Shown: positions 1 to 5,202 of the stretch, in pieces
Numbering within the stretch: position 1 is the stretch's first letter
Layout of the letters: each line of letters opens with the position of its first letter
DNA from: an uncultured Clostridia bacterium
GTDB lineage: Bacteria > Bacillota_A > Clostridia > Oscillospirales > Oscillospiraceae
Direction of reading: 5' to 3'
DNA: 6,032 nt
NCBI GenBank assembly: GCA_947167435.1
Contig: CAMVIC010000106.1
Coordinates: 1 to 6,032, forward strand
Program-made: the position numbers and the translations under genes
The notes under the pieces: model-generated
The model's input: only the letters and a program-made list of their open reading frames with translations
Databases searched by the model: none
Told to the model about the DNA's origin: nothing

Positions 1-53
1 CCCTGACCTTCTGGTCCGTAGCCAGACGCTCTATCCAGCTGAGCTAATCGCGC
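1..53 (-). tRNA. tRNA-Arg (anticodon ACG), 5' part, cut by window edge
   Basis: Read on the minus strand from position 53, the sequence folds as the first two thirds of a tRNA: a 7-nt acceptor strand GCGCGAT, T8 and A9, a D-arm beginning GCTC and closing with GAGC, and a 5-bp anticodon stem (TCTGG/CCAGA) around the 7-nt loop CTACGGA. The anticodon ACG (plus-strand positions 17-19) reads arginine CGN codons, with A34 normally deaminated to inosine. The variable loop AGGTC and the start of the T-arm are visible. The rest of the T-arm and the 3' acceptor strand lie beyond the left edge, so acceptor pairing and an encoded CCA cannot be checked. Confidence 0.95.
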
Positions 54-80
54 ATACCGCTTTCATCTGAAAGCCTATGT

Positions 81-109
81 ATATTAGCACAGCTTTTTGG
101 GAAATGCAA
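81..109 (-). promoter_or_regulatory. Probable promoter of the tRNA-Arg gene
   Basis: On the minus strand a weak -35-like TTGCAT (positions 109-104) is followed after exactly 17 nt by TAATAT (86-81). The -10 is preceded by TGC, an extended -10 arrangement that could compensate for the poor -35. Transcription would start near position 74, about 20 nt before the mature tRNA 5' end. The spacer between the tRNA and the next gene (54-147) is AT-rich and holds nothing else I can support. There is no convincing terminator for the upstream coiled-coil gene there, so read-through into the tRNA is also possible. Confidence 0.5.
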
Positions 110-147
110 GAGTTTTTTCAGAAAAATTTTCTCCGCGAAAAAGGGCC

Positions 148-678
148 TCAATCTTCCCGGTCCTTCTCCATATCCATAAGCTCTTTTGCGATGGCGCTGA
201 CCTTCTCGTCCAGGTCCGCGGGCGCCTCCTCCCGCTCCAGCAGGCTCTCCGGGTACAGCCCGCATAGAAAATCCTGCCAGGCGGCGTTGAGGGAGTCGAT
301 GGCGCTCTCGTGCTGCTGGCGCATGCGGGTAAAGCAGCGCTCCACGTGCTGCACGGAATACTCCTGCTGGCGCTGCATATCCTCTTCGATGGCGGCGGCC
401 CGCTGCTCCGCCTCGGCCACGATCTCGTCGGCACGGGCGTTGGCCTTGTCCAGGATCTCTTTATAGATCTGCTGGGCGGAAATCACCGCATTTCCGATTT
501 CGAATTTCTTGTTGTCCAGCAGATTCAGCTGGGCGCGCATGGCGGCACACTCGGCCTCCATGGCCTCGGCCTGTCGGCGGATATCCGCAAAAACAGCCTC
601 CACCTTGTTGGCGTTGTAGTATTTTTTCTTCACCACGTCGATGTGGATCGAGTCGAAATACGCCTTGTCCAGAGCCAT
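148..678 (-). CDS. DivIVA-like coiled-coil protein, 176 aa
   Basis: A small, probably cytoplasmic protein with no signal peptide or membrane segment. The N-terminus (about residues 8-40, around IHIDVVKKKYYNANKVEAVF) resembles the short N-terminal segment of DivIVA/GpsB-type proteins, which target curved membrane or division sites. From about residue 30 to 140 it is nearly continuous heptad-like coiled coil rich in Ala, Glu, Gln and Arg, including a stretch near ISAQQIYKEILDKANARADE that is typical of DivIVA-family proteins. The acidic C-terminus ends KDRED. The ATG at 678 is chosen because GAGGTGAG lies just upstream and a very good promoter starts transcription near 702. A longer reading to 945 would run through that promoter and into the lacI gene. 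It is transcribed away from lacI and is probably unrelated to the uronate genes. The exact function is unknown; the DivIVA assignment rests on a short motif and overall architecture. Confidence 0.8.
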   Translation of the reverse strand: MALDKAYFDSIHIDVVKKKYYNANKVEAVFADIRRQAEAMEAECAAMRAQLNLLDNKKFEIGNAVISAQQIYKEILDKANARADEIVAEAEQRAAAIEEDMQRQQEYSVQHVERCFTRMRQQHESAIDSLNAAWQDFLCGLYPESLLEREEAPADLDEKVSAIAKELMDMEKDRED

Positions 679-708
679 ACCGCTCACCTCACGCTTGCTT
701 TTTTGTTT

Positions 709-737
709 ATTATAGCAGATACGCCCCCGGGAATCAA
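709..737 (-). promoter_or_regulatory. Promoter of the DivIVA-like gene
   Basis: On the minus strand, TTGATT (737-732, four of six consensus bases) is separated by exactly 17 nt from a perfect TATAAT (714-709). The start would be near position 702, giving a leader of about 24 nt that carries the GAGGTGAG ribosome binding site. This is the best vegetative (SigA-type) promoter in the window and suggests constitutive expression. Confidence 0.8.
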
Positions 738-773
738 GGGCTCCGAATCGGCGTAAAAACCTCTTAACATCAG

Positions 774-803
774 TTGACAAAGGGGGGCGGCGGATGGTAA
801 TAT
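774..803 (+). promoter_or_regulatory. Promoter of the lacI-family gene
   Basis: A perfect TTGACA (774-779) is followed after 18 nt by TAATAT (798-803), which is preceded by TGG, an extended -10 element. Transcription would start near 810, leaving a leader of about 29 nt before the ATG at 839. This rules against the upstream in-frame ATG at 794, which would lie inside the promoter. It is arranged back-to-back with the promoter of the leftward coiled-coil gene; the two -35 boxes are 36 bp apart. No copy of the downstream palindrome is seen here, so autoregulation by the same operator is not evident. Confidence 0.75.
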
Positions 804-838
804 CTTGTCGAGAAAAACGTGAGGGGGCAGGGGGACTC

Positions 839-1888
839 ATGGATGCCGGAGGCGCCAACAAGGTGACGATCGACCAGGTCGCGCAGCGCTGCGGCGTGTC
901 CAAGACCACCGTCTCCCGGTACCTGAACCACAAGTACGAAAACATCTCCCCGGAGACCCGGCAGCGGATTGCCCATGTGATCGAGGAGCTGGGCTATCGG
1001 CCCAACCGCTCCGCCCAGCGGCTGAAGGCCGCCCGGACCATGCTCATCGGCTGCAGCATCGGGGACGTTTCCAGCCCCTTTGCGGGCCTGCTTTTGAAGG
1101 GCATCACCGGCGTGTGTGAGGCTGCCGGCTATCAGGTGCTTTTTGCCGACTGCAGTGAAGACCCGGCCAAGGAGCGGCTTGCTCTGGAGGGCTTTCTGGA
1201 AAACCGGGTGGACGGGCTGATTGTCAACACCCCCGGCGGCAACGACGAATTTCTGACCCGGCTGCGGGATCGGGGCATCCCCATCGTGCTGGCGGACCGT
1301 GGCATGGCAGATTCCGGGAAGCTGGACGCGGCCATCAGCGAATACGACCGGAGCATCCGGGAGTGCATGCGTCTGCTGCTGGACTGCGGCTATGCCCACA
1401 TCGCCTTCTTTACCGAGACCGTCGGCAGCATTATGCCCCGTATTCAGCGGCGGGAGAGCTACCGCGCCGCCCTGCGGGACCTGGCCGGCGGACAGATGCA
1501 GAGTGAAATCTTTGAATTCGATCCGGCGGAGGAGGGTGCCTGCCTCTCCTGTACCCGTGCATTTCTGGCTACCCACCCGGGCGAACGGGTGGCTGTTCTG
1601 TCTGTCAACGGCGTCACTGCCCGCTTCCTGCTGACGGCCCTGCAGTCTCTGGGTATCCGGGCCGGATATGACTTTGGCCTGTGCACCTTTGACGACTGGT
1701 CCTGGTTCCGTCTGGTTCCGCCGGGCATCACCGCCGTGCAGCAGCAGACCGAGGCCCTGGGCGCCGCCGCTGCGAGGCTGCTGCTCAGGCGCATCAGCGG
1801 CGAGACACCGGAAGACGCGCCCGCAACTGTGCTGGAACTTCCTACGACTTTGTGTGTCCGCGGCTCCACTGTGAAGGAGCGCGGTTAA
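839..1888 (+). CDS. LacI-family transcriptional repressor (KdgR-like, probable uronate regulator)
   Basis: A 349-aa protein with full LacI-family architecture. An N-terminal helix-turn-helix covers about residues 8-33 (TIDQVAQRCGVSKTTVSRYLN), followed by the hinge segment YRPNRSAQRL (53-62), whose Leu62 matches LacI Leu56, the residue that wedges into the central CpG of operators. A periplasmic-binding-protein-like effector domain follows from about residue 68, ending with the hallmark FDDW (284-287) and PGITAVQQQTEALG segment. The ATG at 839 is preferred because AGGGGG lies 4 nt upstream and the promoter start is near 810. The gene directly precedes the TRAP and kduI genes in the same direction, so it is probably their local repressor, with an uronate-derived inducer such as a 2-keto-3-deoxy sugar acid. 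Effector identity is inference. Arginine is mostly CGG here, unlike dctP. No convincing terminator follows it. Confidence 0.93.
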   Translation: MDAGGANKVTIDQVAQRCGVSKTTVSRYLNHKYENISPETRQRIAHVIEELGYRPNRSAQRLKAARTMLIGCSIGDVSSPFAGLLLKGITGVCEAAGYQVLFADCSEDPAKERLALEGFLENRVDGLIVNTPGGNDEFLTRLRDRGIPIVLADRGMADSGKLDAAISEYDRSIRECMRLLLDCGYAHIAFFTETVGSIMPRIQRRESYRAALRDLAGGQMQSEIFEFDPAEEGACLSCTRAFLATHPGERVAVLSVNGVTARFLLTALQSLGIRAGYDFGLCTFDDWSWFRLVPPGITAVQQQTEALGAAAARLLLRRISGETPEDAPATVLELPTTLCVRGSTVKERG

Positions 1889-1901
1889 AAAAAATTGTTT
1901 C

Positions 1902-1914
1902 TCCCCTGAGGGGA
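1902..1914 (+). repeat. Short inverted repeat after the repressor gene
   Basis: A 5-bp inverted repeat, TCCCC-TGA-GGGGA, starts 13 nt after the repressor stop codon and is flanked by runs of A on both sides (about 1887-1894 and 1914-1920). In the direction of transcription the hairpin is followed by A residues, not T, so it is not a standard intrinsic terminator. It might be a weak mRNA 3' end structure or a protein site; I cannot assign a role. Confidence 0.35.
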
Positions 1915-1924
1915 AAAAAATAAG

Positions 1925-1950
1925 GGTTTCGGAAACCGGTTTCCGAAACC
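1925..1950 (+). promoter_or_regulatory. Perfect 26-bp nested palindrome, probable LacI-family operator
   Basis: The site consists of four alternating hexamers: GGTTTC, G, GAAACC, GGTTTC, C, GAAACC. Both 13-bp halves are exact reverse complements of each other, and the centre (1937/1938) is a CpG inside GGAAACCGGTTTCC. GAAACCGGTTTC-like sites with a central CpG are the classical operator form for LacI-family proteins, and the adjacent repressor has the matching hinge leucine. It lies 37 bp after the repressor stop and about 130 bp before dctP. In the direction of the operon no T-tract follows, so it is not a terminator. Perfect symmetry over 26 bp is longer than one dimer normally needs. Confidence 0.8.
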
Positions 1951-2028
1951 GATAAACGGGCAAAAGAGCACGTTTTCGCTCAATTGCACAAATCTGTTTT
2001 GGCTTTTTTGTCTGTTTTTCACAATGTA

Positions 2029-2056
2029 TTGTCAGCAGAAATGCTTGGCATAAAAA
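2029..2056 (+). promoter_or_regulatory. Candidate promoter of the TRAP/kduI operon (weak)
   Basis: TTGTCA (2029-2034) is followed after 16 nt by TAAAAA (2051-2056), five and four of six consensus bases. It would give a leader of less than 20 nt with AGGAGG at 2067-2072. It lies about 80 bp downstream of the palindrome, which is awkward for simple repression. A rival is TTCGGA (1928-1933), 17 nt, GATAAA (1951-1956): its hexamers are poorer, but the palindrome would fill its -35 and spacer, and the leader would be about 120 nt. The rest of 1951-2080 is T-rich. The start site cannot be decided by eye. Confidence 0.3.
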
Positions 2057-2066
2057 AATTTTTATC

Positions 2067-2072
2067 AGGAGG
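2067..2072 (+). promoter_or_regulatory. Strong ribosome binding site of dctP
   Basis: A perfect AGGAGG sits 8 nt before the ATG at 2081, the best Shine-Dalgarno site in the window. It fixes the dctP start and fits high expression of the binding protein relative to the membrane subunits. Confidence 0.85.
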
Positions 2073-2080
2073 AACCCCAC

Positions 2081-3097
2081 ATGAAGAAACTCATCGCAAT
2101 GCTTCTGGCTGTTGTTCTGGTGCTGGCCCTGGCGGTCACCGCATCCGCGGATGACGCTGCGACCGGCACCAAGGTCGGACAGACCGTCCTGACCTGCGCC
2201 TTCAACCAGAGCAGCACCAACCCCGAGTGCGAGACCCTGCGCCGCCTGAGCGACGCCCTGTACGATGCCACCGAAGGCCGCTACTCCCTCGAGATCTATC
2301 CTGACGCCTCTCTGGGCAGCCAGCAGGAGACCATCGAGCAGCTGATGATCGGCGCTCTGGACATGTCCCTGGTCGGCAATTCCGTCATCGAGCCCTTTGC
2401 CCCCGACTTCGCCGTCATCGCCACCCCCTACATCTATGATGACATCGCTCACCAGGAGCGCGTGTTCGAGTCCGGCGGCCTGGCCGACCTGTTCGCCACC
2501 ACCGAGGAGCACGGCTTCACCGTTCTGTGCGCTTACTCTCTGGGCGCCCGCAACCTGTACACCCGTGACGGCCCCGTCACCACTCCCGAAGAGCTGAAGG
2601 GCCTGAAGATCCGCGTGATCGACGCTCCCACCAACTACACCATGATGGAGAACATGGGCGGTGTCGGTGTCGGCATGGCTCAGGGTGATGTGTACTCCGC
2701 CATCCAGACTAAGCAGCTCGACGGCGCTGAGAACAACATCATCACCTACGTTGACCTGGTGCAGTACGAGGTTGCTCCTTACTACAACTACACCGGCCAC
2801 CTGCTCCTGCCCGATGAACTGATCATCAACAACGATGTGCTCGCCTCCATGAGCGAGGAAGACCAGGCTGCTCTGCGCAAGGTCTGCGAAGAGTCCATGC
2901 CCGTCTGCTATGAACTGTGCAACGAGTTCCGTTCCGAATACCAGGCCAAGGCTGAGGCTGCCGGTGTCACCTTCTCCGAAGCTGACGTGGCTGCTTTCCA
3001 GGCCAACTGCCAGGACCAGATCCTCGAGGTCGCCCAGCGCAACGAGATCACCCAGGGCGTGTACGATCTGATCGTCTCCCTGCGCGAAGCCGCGTAA
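2081..3097 (+). CDS. dctP: TRAP transporter substrate-binding protein, DctP family
   Basis: A 338-aa extracytoplasmic solute receptor. Residues 1-23 form a signal peptide (MKK, a long Leu/Val/Ala core, then AxA before DD at 24-25). The mature part has the DctP landmarks: GSQQETIEQLMIGALDMSLV, a GARNLYT segment with Arg157, LKGLKIRV with Arg178 (the arginine that usually salt-bridges the substrate carboxylate), and GDVYSAIQTKQLDGAENN with DGAENN at 214-219. It would capture a carboxylate-bearing ligand and hand it to DctQM. With kduI downstream, a hexuronate, 5-keto-4-deoxyuronate or unsaturated uronide is the likely ligand, but this is inference. There is no lipobox cysteine near the cleavage site, unlike most Gram-positive binding proteins, although the mature chain has seven cysteines. 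Arginine codons appear to be only CGC/CGT, a sign of high expression. The length is normal for the family. Confidence 0.94.
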   Translation: MKKLIAMLLAVVLVLALAVTASADDAATGTKVGQTVLTCAFNQSSTNPECETLRRLSDALYDATEGRYSLEIYPDASLGSQQETIEQLMIGALDMSLVGNSVIEPFAPDFAVIATPYIYDDIAHQERVFESGGLADLFATTEEHGFTVLCAYSLGARNLYTRDGPVTTPEELKGLKIRVIDAPTNYTMMENMGGVGVGMAQGDVYSAIQTKQLDGAENNIITYVDLVQYEVAPYYNYTGHLLLPDELIINNDVLASMSEEDQAALRKVCEESMPVCYELCNEFRSEYQAKAEAAGVTFSEADVAAFQANCQDQILEVAQRNEITQGVYDLIVSLREAA

Positions 3098-3119
3098 TTT
3101 CAACCGCATTTTGTCTCAT

Positions 3120-3145
3120 AACGGCCCGCAGCAATGCGGGCCGTT
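3120..3145 (+). other. GCAA-tetraloop hairpin after dctP
   Basis: Positions 3120-3130 pair perfectly with 3135-3145 (AACGGCCCGCA with TGCGGGCCGTT), an 11-bp GC-rich stem capped by the stable GNRA tetraloop GCAA. It begins 23 nt after the dctP stop codon. The bases that follow (CCTTAAA) do not form a T-tract, so it is at best a partial terminator. Stem-loops placed just after binding-protein genes are known to protect the upstream mRNA from 3' exonucleases and lower downstream expression, as in malE-malF. That role fits here but is inferred. Confidence 0.75.
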
Positions 3146-3160
3146 CCTTAAACCGGCTCG

Positions 3161-3212
3161 GTTGAGCTCAATCGGGACAGACCCGCTCTCGTCTGTGCCG
3201 ATTGGGCTCAGC
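3161..3212 (+). other. Long second stem-loop in the dctP-dctQ spacer
   Basis: Positions 3161-3175 pair with 3198-3212 (15 bp with two G-U pairs, around GAGCTCAATCGG and CCGATTGGGCTC). After a G-G mismatch (3176/3197), ACAGAC (3177-3182) pairs with GTCTGT (3191-3196) under an 8-nt loop. The whole is a two-storey hairpin of 21 bp. No T-tract follows. It ends 24 nt before the dctQ ribosome binding site, so that site stays free. Together with the tetraloop hairpin it fills most of the 150-nt spacer. A processing site, stabiliser or attenuator is possible; I do not recognise a known riboswitch. Confidence 0.7.
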
Positions 3213-3247
3213 GTGAGGCGACAACAAAACCATATGGAGGCAATCCC

Positions 3248-3769
3248 ATGAAAGTATTGAACGGTATCAAAGCCGTTTTCGATAAGATCCTGATGGTTCT
3301 GGGGACGATTTGCCTGGCGATCATGACCATCATGACCACCTATCAGGTGATCACCCGCTACTTCTTCAACTCCCCCAGTGCCATCGCCGACGCCCTGTCT
3401 CAGTTTCTGTTCGTCTGGATGATCATGTTTGGCTCCGCGTATGTCTACGGTTCCCGGGAGCACCTGACCATCGACCTGCTGAAGGACAAGTTCCCCCCGA
3501 AGATGAACATGATCGTGGAAGTGATCACCAACATCTGCCTGTTCTGCTTCGTGGGGATCGTCTGCGTCTACGGCGGCTATCTCTACGCCAACAGCCAGGT
3601 CAAGCAGATTGACCCCTCCCTGCGTATCTCCAAGTCCATCATGTACGCTTCGATCCCCTTCACCGGTGTGATCACTGCCTTCTACGCCGTCTACAACAGC
3701 GTGCGTTCCATTCAGGACTATAAGCGCGGGCAGCGCAAGACCGGCGATCCGCTTGGCGGAACCGCTTGA
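3248..3769 (+). CDS. dctQ: TRAP transporter small membrane subunit, DctQ family
   Basis: A 173-aa integral membrane protein with the four hydrophobic helices usual for DctQ: about residues 12-35, 48-68, 86-110 and 127-148. The family landmark after helix 1 is present (QVITRYFFNSPSAIADALSQFLFVW, with the RYFFN and FVW parts diagnostic), followed by FGSAYVYGSREHLTIDLL. DctQ binds and supports the large subunit DctM in the cytoplasmic membrane; it does not itself bind substrate. The acidic pair commonly seen at the start of helix 2 (EE in many homologues) appears as ADAL here. The start at 3248 follows GGAGG (3236-3240) by 7 nt. It ends 16 nt before the dctM start, so the two are almost certainly cotranslated. 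Confidence 0.92.
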   Translation: MKVLNGIKAVFDKILMVLGTICLAIMTIMTTYQVITRYFFNSPSAIADALSQFLFVWMIMFGSAYVYGSREHLTIDLLKDKFPPKMNMIVEVITNICLFCFVGIVCVYGGYLYANSQVKQIDPSLRISKSIMYASIPFTGVITAFYAVYNSVRSIQDYKRGQRKTGDPLGGTA

Positions 3770-3785
3770 TGGGAGGTAATTGACT

Positions 3786-5096
3786 ATGACTACAACTGCC
3801 CTTGCCGGCCTTGTAATGGTCCTGCTGATTTTTATCACCCTGGCATTTGGTTTCCCCATCGGTCTGAGCATCGGAATGGGCTCCTTCGCGGCCCTGTGGA
3901 TCATCATGCCCAAGACCAGCTCTCTGATCGTCGCAGCCCAGAAGATGTTCCAGAGCGTCAACTCCTTCTCTCTGCTGGCCATACCATTCTTTGTGCTGGC
4001 CGGCAACCTGATGAACTCGGGCGGCATCGCCCGCCGTCTGGTGGGCTGCGCCAAGCTGGTGGCCCACCGGCTGCCCGGCGCCTTGGCTCAGACCAACATC
4101 GTGGCCAACATGCTCTTCGGCGCCATGTCCGGCTCCGGCGTGGCCGCGGCTGTCGCCATGGGCGGCATCCTGGGCCCCATGGAAAAGGAAGACGGCTACT
4201 CCGATGAATACACCGCCGTCTGCAACATCGCCTCCGGCCCGACCGGCATGATGATCCCGCCCAGCAACATCATGATCGTCTACTCCACCGTGGCCGGTTC
4301 CGTCTCCATCGCCGCTCTGTTCATGGCGGGCTACGTCCCCGGCATCCTCTGGGGTCTGGGCTGCATGATCGTGGCCGGCGTCATGGCCAAAAAGCGCGGC
4401 TACACCTCCACCGAGCACTACAACTTCAAGTTCGTCATGAAGACCCTGTGGGAAGGCATCCCCAGCCTGCTGATGATTGTCATCGTCATCGGCGGTATTC
4501 TGGGCGGCGTCTTCACCGCCACCGAGGGCTCCGCCATCGCCGTGGTCTACTCCCTGATCCTCAGCTTCATTTATCGGAACGTAAAGGTCAAGGACCTGCC
4601 CGGCATCATCTGGAGCAGCGTCAAGACCACCGCCGTCATTGAGTACTTGGTCTGTGTGTCCGGCATCATGGGCTACGTCATGACCAAGACCCACATCCCC
4701 GCCCTGGTGGCAACCGCCCTGCTGGAGCTGACCAGCAACAAGTACATCATCCTGCTCATTATGAACATCATCCTGCTGGTGGTGGGCTGCTTCATGGACC
4801 CGACCCCCGCCGTGCTGATCTTCACCCCGATCTTCCTGCCCATCGTGCAGCAGTTCCCTGATCCCATGAGTGCTGTACAGTTCGGCCTGATGATGGTCAT
4901 GAACCTGTGCGTCGGCACCCTGACTCCCCCTGTGGGCGCCATCCTCTTTGCCGGTTGCCGCACTCACCAGGTTAAGATTGAGCAGATCATCGGCATGCTG
5001 ATGCCCTTCTTTGTCGTAATTCTGATTTCCCTGCTGCTGATCACCTATGTCCCCTGGTTCACCATGGCTCTGCCTCACGCGCTGGGGCTGGCCTGA
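3786..5096 (+). CDS. dctM: TRAP transporter large membrane subunit, DctM family
   Basis: A 436-aa polytopic membrane protein, normal length for DctM, which forms the ion-coupled transport path with two related halves and helical hairpins. Family landmarks in order: NSFSLLAIPFFVLAGNLMNSGGIARRLV (59-86), the SGSG-containing GAMSGSGVAAAVAMGG (112-127), NIASGPTGMMIPPSN (147-161, first hairpin), GGVFTATEGSAIAV near the middle, FMDPTPAVLIFTPIFLPI (from 336) and GTLTPPVGAILF (377-388, second hairpin). The SGS and TPP elements lie where Na+ sites occur in studied homologues such as SiaM, so sodium coupling is likely but not proven. The ATG at 3786 is preferred, with GGGAGG (3771-3776) 9 nt upstream; a TTG at 3780 is in frame but only 3 nt from that site. 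Working with DctPQ, it probably imports an uronate-like acid. Confidence 0.94.
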   Translation: MTTTALAGLVMVLLIFITLAFGFPIGLSIGMGSFAALWIIMPKTSSLIVAAQKMFQSVNSFSLLAIPFFVLAGNLMNSGGIARRLVGCAKLVAHRLPGALAQTNIVANMLFGAMSGSGVAAAVAMGGILGPMEKEDGYSDEYTAVCNIASGPTGMMIPPSNIMIVYSTVAGSVSIAALFMAGYVPGILWGLGCMIVAGVMAKKRGYTSTEHYNFKFVMKTLWEGIPSLLMIVIVIGGILGGVFTATEGSAIAVVYSLILSFIYRNVKVKDLPGIIWSSVKTTAVIEYLVCVSGIMGYVMTKTHIPALVATALLELTSNKYIILLIMNIILLVVGCFMDPTPAVLIFTPIFLPIVQQFPDPMSAVQFGLMMVMNLCVGTLTPPVGAILFAGCRTHQVKIEQIIGMLMPFFVVILISLLLITYVPWFTMALPHALGLA

Positions 5097-5114
5097 TTCT
5101 ATCCCGCAAACCGA

Positions 5115-5160
5115 ATGGGAGCGGAGAGTTCCGCTCTCCGCTTCCATCTGTTGGTTTTTA
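5115..5160 (+). terminator. Hairpin plus T-run between dctM and kduI, probable (partial) terminator
   Basis: Positions 5115-5128 pair with 5134-5147 (14 bp including one G-U pair, core AGCGGAGAG/CTCTCCGCT) around the loop TTCCG. The sequence after the stem is CTGTTGGTTTTTA, so a T-run starts about 7 nt after the stem, later than in an ideal intrinsic terminator. It lies 18 nt after the dctM stop. If efficient, kduI needs its own promoter. An AT-rich stretch follows with a good -10-like TATTAT (5168-5173) but no -35 that I can support. Partial termination that lowers kduI expression is the simplest reading. Confidence 0.6.
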
Positions 5161-5202
5161 CCCTGTTTATTATCGTATTTTTGAATTGGAGATTAAAGTA
5201 TT

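Noticed and set aside
120..137. AT-rich inverted repeat as terminator of the coiled-coil gene
   Set aside because: The stem would be almost wholly A-T pairs with no GC-rich base, too weak to call.
794..838. Upstream ATG start for the repressor at 794
   Set aside because: It overlaps the -10 box of the promoter and would lie upstream of the predicted start site; LacI-family proteins usually begin a few residues before the helix-turn-helix, as from 839.
679..945. N-terminal extension of the coiled-coil gene to position 945
   Set aside because: The extension would start inside the repressor gene and run through both promoters; the ATG at 678 has its own Shine-Dalgarno site and promoter.
1909..1950. 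Palindrome as an intrinsic terminator on the minus strand (it is followed leftward by a T-run)
   Set aside because: No leftward transcript is expected here, since all genes from 839 onward run rightward; operator function fits the position and the repressor better.
1964..1980. Possible catabolite response element (cre) around CACGTTTTCGCT
   Set aside because: Only about half the site resembles the WTGNAANCGNWNNCW consensus; the left arm does not match.
770..3109. A 779-codon open frame on the minus strand opposite the repressor and dctP
   Set aside because: It spans two well-supported genes, an intergenic region and the operator, and its product is low-complexity Gly/Val/His/Asp-rich text with no recognisable family. 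It is a typical shadow of GC-rich codon bias.
3672..5147. A 491-codon open frame on the minus strand opposite dctM
   Set aside because: The product is rich in His, Asp, Gly and Gln, as expected from the antisense of a membrane protein gene; no start context and no family resemblance.
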